A stretch of 64,000 nt of DNA from Teichococcus wenyumeiae (GCF_003696345.1 NZ_RFLX01000007.1:62001-126000), one strand, 5' to 3'; counted from the stretch's first letter, positions 18,323 to 27,688 are shown. Notes: a model not told the origin generated them from the sequence alone. Translations and numbers: made by a program.

Positions 18323-20908
18323 TCAATGGACAGCGGGGGAGAGGCTGTCGCGCAGCAGGCTCAGCAGCGCTTCCCGGTCCGATTTTCCCACATCGCCGGT
18401 AAAGCCGGCGTTACGGCAGCGCGCGGAATGTCCGGGTTCGGCATGCGCGCTCATCGCGATCATCGGCAGGTGCTGCCAGATGCCGCCCTCCCGCACCGCG
18501 CGGGCGAGGCCCAGCCCGTCCAGCTCCGGCATCTCGATGTCGGAGATGATGATGTCGAACATCGCCCCCTGTTCCCGCAGCCGCAGCGCCTGGGTGCCGG
18601 TTTCCACCGCCGTCACCTCGTAGCCGGCGGCGGTCAGGCCGGGCACCAGCAGGTGGCGGAAGAAGGCGCTGTCCTCGGCCAGCAGCACGCGCTTGCCGGT
18701 CTTCTCGCCCTGCGGTTGCGGCTTGAACCAGTCGTCGCCCGCCTGGCGCAGCCACCAGGCGCAATCCATCACGTCCGTGACCTTGCCGCAGATCACGGCG
18801 CTGCCCAGGAAGCCCGGGCGGTCGTGGCTGCCCTCGATGTCCAGGTGCTCCTCCACCACGTCCAGGATGGCGTCCACCATCAGGCCCATGGCGCGGTGCT
18901 GGTCGCTAAAGACCAGCACGGCCTGCCGCGTGCCAGGCTGCGGCGGCATCCAATGACCGGACATCGGCACCAGCGGCATCAGCTTGCCGCGATACTGCAC
19001 CAGCGGCTGGGTGCCGGAGAGTTCGATGCTGGCGGCGGGCAAGTCCTCCAGCCGCGCCACCAGCCCCAGCGGCACCGCCTTCGGCGTCTCGTCCCCGGCG
19101 CGGAAGAGCAGCAGCGCCGTGCGTTCGCCGGGGCGGGCACCGACCCTGGCGGCGGCGCGCGCCGCATCCTCCACCGGACCATCGGCGCCGACACCGGTGG
19201 CGCGGGCGATGCCATTGGGGTCCAGGATCATGATGACGCTGCCATCGCCCAGGATGGTATTGCCGCTGAACATCGTGACGTGGCGCAGGATCGGCGCCAC
19301 CGGCTTCACCACGATCTCCTCGGTATCGAAGACCTTGTCGACGATGATGCCAAAGACATTGGGCCCGACCTGCGTCACCACGACGAAGCCGGCATCCTCC
19401 TCCCGCACCTCTTCCACATCGTCCAGCTTCAGCAGCCTGGACAGGGAGACCAGCGGCAGCAGCCGGTCGCGCAGGCGCATCACCGGGGTCTGGTCGATCC
19501 GCTCGATGGTGCTGCCGCCACCGCCCGCACGCACCAGTTCCACCACGCCGATCTGCGGAATGGCGAAACGCTCCCGGCCCGCTTCCACGATCAGCGCGGA
19601 AACAATGGCGAGCGTCAGCGGGATCTTGATGAAGAAGGTGGTGCCGCGCCCTTCCACCGAGCGCAGCTCGATGGTGCCGCCGATCTTCTCGACATTGGTC
19701 TTCACCACATCCATGCCGACGCCACGGCCGGAGACGGAGGTGATGGCGGCGGCGGTGGAGAAGCCGGCGCGGAAGATGAAGTGCTGGATCTCCCGCTCGC
19801 TCATGCCGGCGATCTCGGCTTCCGTCGCCAGCCCCTGAGCCAGCGCCTTCTGCTTGATCTTCTCGGCCGGCAACCCGCGCCCGTCGTCGCCGATCTCGAT
19901 GATGATATGACCGCCTTCGTGATAGGCGTTCAGCGTGATGCGGCCCATCTCCGGCTTGCCGGCGGCGCGGCGCTGCTCGGGCGTTTCCAGGCCGTGGTCG
20001 CCGCTGTTGCGCACCATATGCGTCAGCGGGTCCTTGATCAGCTCCAGCACCTGCCGGTCCAGCTCGGTGTCGGCGCCCTTCATCACCAGCTCGATCTTCT
20101 TGCCAAGTTCATTGGCGAGATCGCGCACGATGCGCGGCAGCTTCTGCCAGGCATTGCCGATCGGCTGCATGCGCGTCTTCATCACCCCTTCCTGCAATTC
20201 GGAGGTGATGTGGGAGAGGCGCTGCAGGGGCACCGTCAGTGCCGAATCGCCCCGCGCGCGCACCAGCTGCAGCAGCTGGTTGCGGGTCAGCACCAGTTCG
20301 CTGACCAGGGTCATCAGGTCTTCCAGCACATCCACCGAGACGCGGATGGTCTGCGGCGGCGCCACGCCGGCGCCGCCCGCCGCCGGCGTGGCCGCCGGGG
20401 CCGCGGCTTCGCTGGCGGCGGGCGGGCAGGCCACGGCTTCGCAGGGCGTCGCTTCGGCCACCGGCTCGGGCACCGGGAGCTCCAGCGCCTCGAAAGGGTC
20501 CACCACCACAGGCTCCGGCGCGGCCACCGCCCCGCCCCGCCATGCGGCATCCAGCGCCGCGATCAGCGCACTGTCATCGCCCTGGGGCTCGCTGCCGGTG
20601 GCTTCCAGCCCGGCGACGATGCCCTTCAGCGCATCGATGGCGGAGAGGATCAGCGTGATGCCCGCCGGCGTCACCTTCAGCGAGCCGTCGCGGTACTTGC
20701 CGAGCACGTTCTCGGCCGCATGGGCCACCTTCTCCAGCCGCGACAGGCCCAGAAAGCCGCAAGTGCCCTTGATGGTGTGCACGCTGCGGAAGATCTCCGA
20801 CAGCGTCGGGCGGTCGTCCGGGGCCTTCTCCAGCGTCAGCAGCGCCACGTCCAGCGTGGCGAGACCTTCATTGGTCTCAGTCAGGAAGTCTGCGAGAAGG
20901 TCGTCCAT
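18323..20908 (-). CDS. cheA: Hybrid chemotaxis histidine kinase CheA with C-terminal receiver
   Basis: An 861-residue kinase. Order seen: HPt domain (His44 in SVHTIKGTCGF), Pro/Ala-rich linker (~120-195) with no recognisable P2 CheY-binding domain, dimerisation helices, ATPase core (HMVRNSGDHGLE N-box, DDGRGLP, GRGVGMDVV), a CheW-like domain (~450-570), a second CheW-like stretch (~600-715) and a receiver (~735-850; KRVLLAEDSAF, Asp in IIISDIEMPELDG). The attached receiver and doubled CheW part differ from the standard enterobacterial CheA. It follows chpT by about 70 bp and precedes cheW by 10 bp. Confidence 0.95.
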   Translation of the reverse strand: MDDLLADFLTETNEGLATLDVALLTLEKAPDDRPTLSEIFRSVHTIKGTCGFLGLSRLEKVAHAAENVLGKYRDGSLKVTPAGITLILSAIDALKGIVAGLEATGSEPQGDDSALIAALDAAWRGGAVAAPEPVVVDPFEALELPVPEPVAEATPCEAVACPPAASEAAAPAATPAAGGAGVAPPQTIRVSVDVLEDLMTLVSELVLTRNQLLQLVRARGDSALTVPLQRLSHITSELQEGVMKTRMQPIGNAWQKLPRIVRDLANELGKKIELVMKGADTELDRQVLELIKDPLTHMVRNSGDHGLETPEQRRAAGKPEMGRITLNAYHEGGHIIIEIGDDGRGLPAEKIKQKALAQGLATEAEIAGMSEREIQHFIFRAGFSTAAAITSVSGRGVGMDVVKTNVEKIGGTIELRSVEGRGTTFFIKIPLTLAIVSALIVEAGRERFAIPQIGVVELVRAGGGGSTIERIDQTPVMRLRDRLLPLVSLSRLLKLDDVEEVREEDAGFVVVTQVGPNVFGIIVDKVFDTEEIVVKPVAPILRHVTMFSGNTILGDGSVIMILDPNGIARATGVGADGPVEDAARAAARVGARPGERTALLLFRAGDETPKAVPLGLVARLEDLPAASIELSGTQPLVQYRGKLMPLVPMSGHWMPPQPGTRQAVLVFSDQHRAMGLMVDAILDVVEEHLDIEGSHDRPGFLGSAVICGKVTDVMDCAWWLRQAGDDWFKPQPQGEKTGKRVLLAEDSAFFRHLLVPGLTAAGYEVTAVETGTQALRLREQGAMFDIIISDIEMPELDGLGLARAVREGGIWQHLPMIAMSAHAEPGHSARCRNAGFTGDVGKSDREALLSLLRDSLSPAVH

Positions 20909-20978
20909 GGCGGTCCCCGACGGCTGCGATGCGGCCCAATCTCCGGCGGGGAGGCAAAGGAAAGATGAAGAACGTGCC

Positions 20979-21563
20979 TTAACCCTGCGGGTGCAGCAGC
21001 AACGCCTCTTCCGTCAGCCGGGCCTGCCAGCCGGCGGCGCCGGCCAGTTGCGCCAGCAGCGGCGCCAGCACGGCGCGTGGGCCCTCGGCGGGCTCCCCCG
21101 CCAGGGCAGCGGCCAGGGCGGGTGGCCAGTTCAGCACGCGGCCCTCGGGGCGCAGGGCCACGCCGCCTTCCTGCGGCAGCAGGCGCACCACGCCGCCGCG
21201 CGGCAGGGCCTCGCCGCCCAGCATGGCGGCCACCAGCAGCAGTTGCGCCACCGGGGCGGCAAAGGACTCGCCGGGCGGCAGGGCGCCGAGCGCCAGGCTG
21301 GCCCGGCCGCCAGCCAGGTTGCCATCCAGCAGCGCCGCCAGGTCGGCTGGCCTCATCGGGCCGGTGCCGGCGCCGCAGGCGGCGCGCCAGAGCTGCAGCC
21401 GGCCGCGCAGGCTGGCGGCGGCCTCGCGCGCCAGTTCGGCGGCCTCGGGGTCCTCGGTCACCATCTCCACCGCGCTGGCCACGGTGCCCAGCGGGCCAAC
21501 GAGGTCGTGGCACAGCCGGGCGCAGAGGTCCTGCGCCAAATTCAGCCTGGGTTCCGCCAGCAT
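20979..21563 (-). CDS. chpT: Histidine phosphotransferase ChpT
   Basis: A 194-residue phosphotransfer protein. His19 in LCARLCHDLVGPLG is the expected phosphorylated histidine, on a helix resembling the DHp of histidine kinases. The rest is a degenerate ATPase-like domain lacking N, G1 and G2 boxes (PVAQLLLVAAML, LLAQLAGAAGWQARL). In Caulobacter ChpT takes phosphate from CckA and passes it to CtrA and CpdR. Here it is first in the che operon, with a CtrA-like gene at the far end. The start at 21563 gives the canonical short N-terminus. Confidence 0.9.
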   Translation of the reverse strand: MLAEPRLNLAQDLCARLCHDLVGPLGTVASAVEMVTEDPEAAELAREAAASLRGRLQLWRAACGAGTGPMRPADLAALLDGNLAGGRASLALGALPPGESFAAPVAQLLLVAAMLGGEALPRGGVVRLLPQEGGVALRPEGRVLNWPPALAAALAGEPAEGPRAVLAPLLAQLAGAAGWQARLTEEALLLHPQG

Positions 21564-21677
21564 GCACGCTCTCCGACTCAGGAAATCGCCACAGTTTAAG
21601 CTCGAAGTGTTAACATCACGCCAGCGTGATCATGGGTCTCACTGGCTCCGGCGGCGCGGTGGCGTCAGGCTGGGCAA

Positions 21678-21845
21678 ATGATGATGCCGTTGGAACCCGG
21701 AATGCGCGTCCGCCACCCCGCCCATCCCGAATGGGGCGAGGGGCAGATTCAATCGGTGGTGCAGGAGCGCGTGACGGTGAATTTCGAGCATATGGGCAAG
21801 GTGCTGATCAACGCGCGGCATGTAGAGCTGGAGGTCCTGGACTAA
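21678..21845 (+). CDS. DUF3553 domain protein
   Basis: A 55-residue protein with the full DUF3553 pattern: [20 protein letters not shown], then [14 protein letters not shown]. The fold is a small beta barrel resembling the UvrD/CarD-type tail, which binds nucleic acid or RNA polymerase in other proteins; function here is unproven. Three tandem ATGs (21678, 21681, 21684) are possible starts. It is divergent from chpT and ends 5 bases before the TauE-type gene. Confidence 0.85.
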   Translation: MMMPLEPGMRVRHPAHPEWGEGQIQSVVQERVTVNFEHMGKVLINARHVELEVLD

Positions 21846-21850
21846 GGACC

Positions 21851-22609
21851 ATGCTCGATTCGCTGTTGCAGGAAGCGCTGGGGCTGCTGCTGTCCTGGCG
21901 CTTCGTCGTTGCCGCCCTTGCCACCGCCATCGCCGGACTGATGCGGGGGTATTCGGGCTTCGGCACCGCCATCCTGCTGGCGCCGGTCTATTCCACGCTC
22001 TGGAGCCCGCGCGTCGGCGTGCCGGTGGTGCTGCTGATGGAGCTCTTCGTTTCCGCCTATCTGCTGCCCCGCTCCTTCGGCGAGGCCAACAAGAAGCTGA
22101 TCCTGCCCATCTGCGCCGCGGCGGTGCTGATGCTGCCGCTGGGCTCCATCATCCTGCTGCAGGCCGATGGCGGCACGCTGCGGCGGGCCATCGGCATCTT
22201 CGTGCTGCTCTTCGGCATGCTGATGATGTCGGGCTGGCGCTACCACGGCACCAGGCCGCTGCCGCTGAACATCGCGATCGGCGTGGTCGCCGGGCTGCTG
22301 AAAGGTGCTACGGGCATGTCGGGCCCGCCCGTCATCCTCTACCTGCTGGCGGGCAAGGAGGAAGCGCGGCAGCATCGCGCCAACCTCATCCTCTTCTTCG
22401 GCGTGCTGGGCGTGGCTTCCATCGTCCCGCCGCTCTGGGGCGGGTTGATCGGCATCTCCACCTTGATCATGACAGCGGTGATGCTGCCGGTGATGCTGGT
22501 CTCGGTGCCGGTGGGCGCGCGGCTCTTCCACGTCATCCCGCAGCGCTGGTACCGCCGATTCGCGCTGATCCTGCTGATCGCCACCGGGGGCTTCGCGCTT
22601 CTGGGTTGA
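21851..22609 (+). CDS. TauE/SafE family sulfite exporter-like permease
   Basis: A 252-residue integral membrane protein with about seven to eight hydrophobic segments. The family repeat is visible as [18 protein letters not shown] in the N-half and [23 protein letters not shown] in the C-half. Members move sulfite, sulfoacetate or other organosulfur anions; the substrate cannot be read from sequence. It starts 5 bases after the DUF3553 gene. Confidence 0.88.
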   Translation: MLDSLLQEALGLLLSWRFVVAALATAIAGLMRGYSGFGTAILLAPVYSTLWSPRVGVPVVLLMELFVSAYLLPRSFGEANKKLILPICAAAVLMLPLGSIILLQADGGTLRRAIGIFVLLFGMLMMSGWRYHGTRPLPLNIAIGVVAGLLKGATGMSGPPVILYLLAGKEEARQHRANLILFFGVLGVASIVPPLWGGLIGISTLIMTAVMLPVMLVSVPVGARLFHVIPQRWYRRFALILLIATGGFALLG

Positions 22610-22683
22610 GGGAGGGGTTGCAGCCGGGGGGGCAGACGGCCCAAATGAAGGGCCTTCCCCCTCCGGCGAGGAATCCGACTGCT

Positions 22684-23676
22684 ATGATCGACCCGTTCGG
22701 CCGGGCCATCAGTTATCTCCGCGTCTCGGTGACGGACCGTTGCGACCTCCGGTGTGTTTACTGCATGGCGGAGGACATGACCTTCCTGCCCAAGGCCGAG
22801 ATCCTCTCCCTGGAGGAGCTGGACCGGCTTTGCGGCGCCTTCATCGGCCTCGGCGTCCAGCGCATCCGCCTCACGGGCGGGGAGCCGCTGGTGCGCAAGG
22901 ATGTGATGACGCTGTTCCGCTCCCTCGGCGCCCGCATCGGGCCGCAGGGGCTGAAGGAACTGACCGTCACCACCAACGGCACGCAGCTCACCAAGCACGC
23001 GGAAGGGCTCTATGCCGCCGGGGTGCGCCGCATCAACGTCTCGCTGGATTCGCTGGACCCGGGCACCTTCAAGGCCCTGACCCGCTGGGGCAGGCTGGAG
23101 CAAACGTTGGACGGTATCTTCGCCGCCAAGGCCGCCGGGCTGCAGGTGAAGATCAACGCGGTCGCCATGAAGGGCGTCAACGAGCAGGAATTCGACCGCC
23201 TGATCGCCTGGTGCGGCGAGCATGGCTTCGACCTGACGCTGATCGAGACCATGCCGATGGGCGATATCACCGGCGACCGCACCGACCAGTACCTGCCGCT
23301 CTCCATGGTGCGGGCCGATTTGCGCCAGCGTTGGACGCTGGAGGATACCGACTACGCCACCGGCGGCCCCGCCCGCTACTACACCGTGGCCGAGACCGGG
23401 CGGCGCCTCGGCTTCATTACGCCGATGACACATAATTTCTGCGAAAGCTGCAACCGGGTGCGGCTAACCTGTACCGGGACACTTTACATGTGTCTCGGCC
23501 AGGAGGACTCGGCGGACCTGCGCGCGGTGCTGCGCGACCCATCGGTGGGCGAAGCCGGGTTGCAGCAGGCCATCCGCGATGCCATCGCCCGCAAGCCCAA
23601 GGGCCATGACTTCATCATCGACCGGCGGCACAAGACGCCTTCGGTCGGGCGCCACATGAGCGTGACGGGCGGGTGA
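22684..23676 (+). CDS. moaA: GTP 3',8-cyclase MoaA (molybdenum cofactor biosynthesis)
   Basis: A 330-residue radical-SAM enzyme that converts GTP to 3',8-cyclo-GTP, the first step to molybdopterin. The SAM cluster is C20-x3-C24-x2-C27 in [11 protein letters not shown]. The second [4Fe-4S] cluster ligands lie in [11 protein letters not shown] and a later Cys in [13 protein letters not shown] and TTNGTQL follow the family. The tail differs from the usual GG end only by being VTGG. The start at 22684 is preferred; an in-frame ATG at 22645 would add 13 residues. No moaC or moaE is adjacent. Confidence 0.95.
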   Translation: MIDPFGRAISYLRVSVTDRCDLRCVYCMAEDMTFLPKAEILSLEELDRLCGAFIGLGVQRIRLTGGEPLVRKDVMTLFRSLGARIGPQGLKELTVTTNGTQLTKHAEGLYAAGVRRINVSLDSLDPGTFKALTRWGRLEQTLDGIFAAKAAGLQVKINAVAMKGVNEQEFDRLIAWCGEHGFDLTLIETMPMGDITGDRTDQYLPLSMVRADLRQRWTLEDTDYATGGPARYYTVAETGRRLGFITPMTHNFCESCNRVRLTCTGTLYMCLGQEDSADLRAVLRDPSVGEAGLQQAIRDAIARKPKGHDFIIDRRHKTPSVGRHMSVTGG

Positions 23677-23680
23677 ATCG

Positions 23681-24100
23681 ATGGAGAATGTGCGCGGCTT
23701 GACCAATAGCCTGACCATCCCCGGCATGCCGGAATGGACCGGGCTGCTGATCCTGGTGGTGGGGCTGCTCTGCGCCGCCGCCTTTCTGCTGATGCCCTTC
23801 AGCGTCTTCGGCGTGAAGGCGCGGCTGGAGGCCATCGAGGTGCAGCTGGACGAGATCCAGGCCGAGATCCGCAGCCTGGCCCTGCGGCTGTCCGAGCCCG
23901 AGCTGCCGCCCCGCCCGCCGATCACCGAGGATTATATCGAGCCGCCGGCCAGCTATGCCGTCAGCTCCAGCCGGGACCAGGCACCGCGCATCGTGCCGCC
24001 GGTGCCGCCGCCGCCCATCTTCCCGGACAGCCGCGTGGCGCGGCAGGCCCCCTCTCCCCGTGCCGAGCCGCGGCTCGACTGGCCGCGCCACCGGAACTGA
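23681..24100 (+). CDS. Small single-pass membrane protein, unknown function
   Basis: Not recognised. A 139-residue protein with one membrane segment at about residues 19-42 (WTGLLILVVGLLCAAAFLLM), a charged helix likely to coil (ARLEAIEVQLDEIQAEIRSLALRL, ~49-72) and a Pro-rich disordered tail with a PPVPPPP run. The helix after a single span suggests a scaffold or assembly protein. It starts 4 bases after moaA, so it is likely co-transcribed, but nothing links it to molybdenum. Confidence 0.7.
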   Translation: MENVRGLTNSLTIPGMPEWTGLLILVVGLLCAAAFLLMPFSVFGVKARLEAIEVQLDEIQAEIRSLALRLSEPELPPRPPITEDYIEPPASYAVSSSRDQAPRIVPPVPPPPIFPDSRVARQAPSPRAEPRLDWPRHRN

Positions 24101-24124
24101 GGCTGAAGGGCCTGCCCCGGCACC

Positions 24125-24766
24125 TCAGCGCGCCGGGCTTGCCGCGGACACCCGGCGCGCGGCGGCGGCGATGGCGCGGGTGAAGTCATCGGCATCCGCC
24201 ACGCCGCTGTTGCGCCGGGGCATCGTGACATGCACGCGCAGGAAGCGCCCGGCGGCGGTGCCGGCACAAACCTGCTGCTCCACCGCCGTGCGGCCGAAGC
24301 TGCCCGAGAGGTCGGCACAGGTCATGCTGCCGCCGTCGGGCAGCAGGAGGTTGCGGCGGGCGATCTCGGCCAGGGTGCGGCCGGGGGGCAGCACGGTGGC
24401 TTCGCGCACCGCCTCGTCCAGCACGGGCGTCACGGCCTCCGCCGGGGCATTCGCCGGCAGGGCCTGCTGCCCGAGGTCGTAGAGCATGACCGATGCCACC
24501 GCCGCCCGCGCCGGCAAGCCGTCGCGCGCGGGGGTGGTGTATTCCACCGCACTGCCGTAGCCGGGCTGCCGGTCCTCGAAATTGGTGGTTGTTCCCCGTT
24601 CGAACCCGGCTGCCTCCGTCGGCAGCCGGGCCAGGACCTCCGCCAGCGCCGGCCGGGCGCGGAGGGCGGCCTGGGCCTGCTCCTCCGGGCTTTGCGGCGC
24701 GGCGCAGGCGGCCATGAGGGCCATGGCGCCCAGGGTGAGACCCTGGGCAAGCCGTGCTGCCTTCAA
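24125..24766 (-). CDS. Predicted lipoprotein, unknown function
   Basis: A 213-residue protein beginning at a TTG (24766) that overlaps the upstream terC stop as TTGA. No ATG precedes the hydrophobic signal, and the lipobox ALMAAC around residue 21 supports export and lipidation. The mature part has two cysteines (CADLSG and VCAGT) that may pair. No known domain was recognised. It is probably translated by coupling from terC, though a shared role with TerC is not evident. Confidence 0.7.
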   Translation of the reverse strand: MKAARLAQGLTLGAMALMAACAAPQSPEEQAQAALRARPALAEVLARLPTEAAGFERGTTTNFEDRQPGYGSAVEYTTPARDGLPARAAVASVMLYDLGQQALPANAPAEAVTPVLDEAVREATVLPPGRTLAEIARRNLLLPDGGSMTCADLSGSFGRTAVEQQVCAGTAAGRFLRVHVTMPRRNSGVADADDFTRAIAAAARRVSAASPAR

Positions 24767-25392
24767 TGCGTGACCCCCGGAACCGGCAGGCCCAGCTGGA
24801 GCGCGGCATTCGCCATGATCAGTCCTTCCCAAAGCAGCTGCAGGCCGATCCACACGATCAGCACCACGCCGATGTAGGCGATGATCCTGAACCTTTCCAG
24901 AAGCTTGGCCAGCAAGCCGCCGAGCAGGCCCATCATTACGATGGAAATGCCGAGGCCGATCATCAGCAGCGTCAGGTTGGACCGCGCCACCGCCGCCACG
25001 GCGAGCACATTGTCCAGGCTCATGGACACATCGGCGATGATGATCTGCCACAGCGCCTGGCCCAGCGTCTTCTCGGCGGGCGGCGAGGCCGCCCCGGCCT
25101 CATGCGCGGGCTCGCTGCGCAGTTCCTTCAGGAAGGTCCAGGCGATGTAGAGCAGCGCCAGGCCGCCCACGATGTCGATCCACCACAGCGACAGCAGCAT
25201 CGTGGCGAAGATGGAAAAGATGATCCGCAGAATGGCGGCGGCGATGATGCCGAAAAGGACGGCGCGGGACCGGAGTTGCGGCGCGAGGCCGGCGGCGGCC
25301 AGGCCGATGACGACGGCGTTGTCGCCGGACAGGATGATGTTGAGCCAGATGATCTCGGCAAGGCCGGACAGCATGCCGCTGTACGCTTCCAT
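24763..25392 (-). CDS. TerC family integral membrane protein (copy 1)
   Basis: A 209-residue multi-pass protein. Paired acidic membrane motifs LSGDNAVVIGLA and DVSMSLDNVLAVA define TerC/Alx proteins, which export Mn2+ or protect from metal or tellurite stress. The ATG at 25392 is chosen because GGGGA stands 7 bases upstream; extension to 25443 adds a non-hydrophobic leader. The second copy lies about 180 bp upstream on the same strand. I found no recognisable yybP-ykoY Mn2+ riboswitch in front of either copy. Confidence 0.9.
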   Translation of the reverse strand: MEAYSGMLSGLAEIIWLNIILSGDNAVVIGLAAAGLAPQLRSRAVLFGIIAAAILRIIFSIFATMLLSLWWIDIVGGLALLYIAWTFLKELRSEPAHEAGAASPPAEKTLGQALWQIIIADVSMSLDNVLAVAAVARSNLTLLMIGLGISIVMMGLLGGLLAKLLERFRIIAYIGVVLIVWIGLQLLWEGLIMANAALQLGLPVPGVTH

Positions 25393-25517
25393 TGATATTT
25401 CCCCATGGGAGTTATGGCGGACCGGCGTGGCGTCGCCCGGCACGACACCCCACGGATGCGCGGGACGCTACAGGCTGGAAGGGTGCAGGTGAAGTAACGC
25501 AGACCCCAGAAATGCAT

Positions 25518-25547
25518 GGGGCCGCCTCCCGTAAGGGAGGCGGCCCC
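25518..25547 (-). terminator. Strong hairpin between the two terC genes
   Basis: A perfect 13-bp stem, GGGGCCGCCTCCC and GGGAGGCGGCCCC, with the tetraloop GTAA. It lies 27 bases after the stop of the upstream terC copy, so it probably ends or processes that transcript. No long U tract follows (CATGCATTTCT). Confidence 0.7.
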
Positions 25548-25573
25548 GATCAGCCGAAGCGTTGGCTTGCCTG

Positions 25574-26221
25574 TTACGGCGTCGCCGGCGCGGTGCCGTT
25601 GAGGTAGGGCAGCACCTCGCCGCCGCCGGCCCAGATCATCTGCACGGCGACATAGAGGATGACCAGCAGGCCGACCCAGGCGATCCAGCGGAAGCGCTCC
25701 AGCAGCCGGGCGATGAAGGTGGCTGCCACACCCATCAGCACGACCGAGATGCCGAGGCCCACCACCAGCACCCAGAGGTGCTCCTTGGCCGCGCCGGCCA
25801 CCGCCAGCACGTTGTCCAGGCTCATGGACACATCGGCCACCAGGATCTGGATGATGGCGCCCCTCAGCGTCTTGCGCTCACCCGCGGGCGCGTCCGCCTG
25901 ATGCAGCTCAGCCTCGTTGACCTCCGGCTGATGGCCGCGCTGCAATTCGCGGAACATCTTGTAGCAGACCCAGAGCAGCAGGATGCCGCCGGCCAGCGTC
26001 AGGCCCACGATGGCCAGCAACTGGGTGGTGACGGCCGCGAAGCCGATCCGCATGATCGTCGCGGCGACGATGCCCCAGAAGATAGCCTTGCGGCGCTGGT
26101 CGGCCGGCAGGCCGGCCGCGGCCATGCCGACGACGATGGCATTGTCGCCAGCAAGAACAAGGTCGATCAGAAGCACCTGCCCAAGGGCTATCAGCTCAGG
26201 CATCCAGGCAGAAAAGTCCAT
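25574..26221 (-). CDS. TerC family integral membrane protein (copy 2)
   Basis: A 215-residue paralogue of the neighbouring TerC. LAGDNAIVVGMAAAGLP and DVSMSLDNVLAVAGAA are the conserved acidic membrane motifs, and seven hydrophobic segments are evident with a charged cytoplasmic loop at about 95-120 (HQPEVNEAELHQADAPAGE). It ends in GTAPATP. The hairpin downstream separates it from copy 1, so the pair may be expressed separately. Mn2+ export is the best guess from the family. Confidence 0.9.
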   Translation of the reverse strand: MDFSAWMPELIALGQVLLIDLVLAGDNAIVVGMAAAGLPADQRRKAIFWGIVAATIMRIGFAAVTTQLLAIVGLTLAGGILLLWVCYKMFRELQRGHQPEVNEAELHQADAPAGERKTLRGAIIQILVADVSMSLDNVLAVAGAAKEHLWVLVVGLGISVVLMGVAATFIARLLERFRWIAWVGLLVILYVAVQMIWAGGGEVLPYLNGTAPATP

Positions 26222-26349
26222 CAGTACGATTTCCCGGCGTTAATGATTTGGCCATCGCGCGGCAGGGCCGGGCTTGTCAACCACCGGCGGAGGCGCCACA
26301 CCCCCGCCCGCCAGGTTCCGCTCCCTCTTCCAACATCAAGGATCGCCCC

Positions 26350-27681
26350 ATGGTTCCGCGCTACACCCGCCCTGAAATGGCCGCGATCTGGTCGCCTGAG
26401 ACCCGCTACCGCATCTGGTTTGAGATCGAGGCCCTGGCGGCGGAGGCCATGGGGGAGCTGGGCACCATTCCGGCCGAGTCGGCCCGCGTGATCCGTGAGA
26501 AGGGCGGCCCCCGTGCCGAGGCGATCGACGCCGCCGCCATCGCCCGCATCGACGAGATCGAGAGCGTGACGCGCCATGACGTTATCGCATTCCTGACCTA
26601 CATGGCGGAGGGCATCGGCGAGGATGCCCGCTTCATGCACCAGGGCATGACCAGTTCCGACGTGCTGGACACCTGCCTTTCCGTGCAGCTTACCCGCGCC
26701 GCCGACCTGCTGATCGCCGATCTCGACCGCGTGCTGGCGGCGTTGAAGGCGCGGGCGCTGGAGCACAAGTTCACCCCCACCATCGGCCGCAGCCACGGCA
26801 TCCATGCCGAGCCGACGACCTTCGGCCTGAAGCTGGCCGGCCACTACGCCGAATTCGCCCGCTGCCGCACCCGCATGGTGGCCGCGCGGGCCGAGGTGGC
26901 GACCTGCGCCATCTCCGGCCCCGTCGGCACCTTCGCCAGCGTGGACCCGCGCGTGGAGGAATTCGTGGCGGAGAAGCTGGGCCTCACGGTCGAGCCCTCC
27001 TCCACCCAGGTCATCCCGCGCGACCGGCACGCCGCCTTCTTCTGCACCCTGGCCGTGGTGGCCTCGGCCATCGAGCGGCTGGCCACCGAGGTGCGGCACC
27101 TGCAGCGGAGCGAAGTGCGCGAGGCGGAGGAATATTTCCATCCGGGCCAGAAGGGCTCCTCCGCCATGCCGCACAAGCGGAACCCGGTGCTGAGCGAGAA
27201 CCTGACCGGCCTGGCCCGCGTGGTGCGTGGCTATGCCATCCCGGCGCTGGAGAACGTGGCGCTGTGGCATGAGCGCGACATCAGCCACAGCAGCGTCGAG
27301 CGCTACATCGGCCCCGACGCCACCATCACCCTGGACTTCGCCCTTGGCCGCCTGGCCGGCATGATGGAGAAGCTGACCATCTACCCGGCCCAGATGGAAG
27401 CCAACCTGGCAAGCCTGGGCGGCGTGGTGCACAGCCAGAAGGTGCTGCTGGCCCTGACCCAGGCCGGCCTGTCGCGGGAGGGCGCCTATGCCGCCGTGCA
27501 GCGCGCGGCCATGGCCACCTGGACCAAGCTGGGCAGCGCCGAGGGCAAGTCCTTCCGCGACAACCTGCTGGCCGACCCGGAAGTGGCCGGCAAGATGGAT
27601 GCCGCCGGGCTGGATGCCGCCATCGATCCGCAGCGCGATTTCCGCCATGTCGAGACGATTTTCGCCCGCGTCTTCGGCTGA
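26350..27681 (+). CDS. purB: Adenylosuccinate lyase
   Basis: A 443-residue enzyme acting twice in purine synthesis: SAICAR to AICAR and adenylosuccinate to AMP. The superfamily signature GSSAMPHKRNPVLSENL is present, as are the catalytic-His segment TIGRSHGIHAEPTTFG, TSSDVLDTCLSVQL and WHERDISHSSVER. The start gives MVPRYTRPEMAAIW, the canonical N-terminus. No other pur genes are nearby. A partly wobble-paired 15-bp hairpin follows the stop. Confidence 0.97.
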   Translation: MVPRYTRPEMAAIWSPETRYRIWFEIEALAAEAMGELGTIPAESARVIREKGGPRAEAIDAAAIARIDEIESVTRHDVIAFLTYMAEGIGEDARFMHQGMTSSDVLDTCLSVQLTRAADLLIADLDRVLAALKARALEHKFTPTIGRSHGIHAEPTTFGLKLAGHYAEFARCRTRMVAARAEVATCAISGPVGTFASVDPRVEEFVAEKLGLTVEPSSTQVIPRDRHAAFFCTLAVVASAIERLATEVRHLQRSEVREAEEYFHPGQKGSSAMPHKRNPVLSENLTGLARVVRGYAIPALENVALWHERDISHSSVERYIGPDATITLDFALGRLAGMMEKLTIYPAQMEANLASLGGVVHSQKVLLALTQAGLSREGAYAAVQRAAMATWTKLGSAEGKSFRDNLLADPEVAGKMDAAGLDAAIDPQRDFRHVETIFARVFG

Positions 27682-27688
27682 GACGTGA

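Noticed and set aside
18044-20968. A long plus-strand open frame opposite cheA
   Set aside because: It mirrors cheA in a GC-rich genome; the composition is rich in His, Gln, Arg and Asp typical of antisense shadows, with no domain, and cheA is unambiguous.
22610-22683. Molybdenum cofactor riboswitch before moaA
   Set aside because: The gap is only about 75 bases and lacks the required multi-stem pattern.
25393-25573. yybP-ykoY (Mn2+) riboswitch before terC
   Set aside because: I looked for the conserved loop motifs in front of both terC copies and did not see them; the hairpin present is a terminator-like stem.
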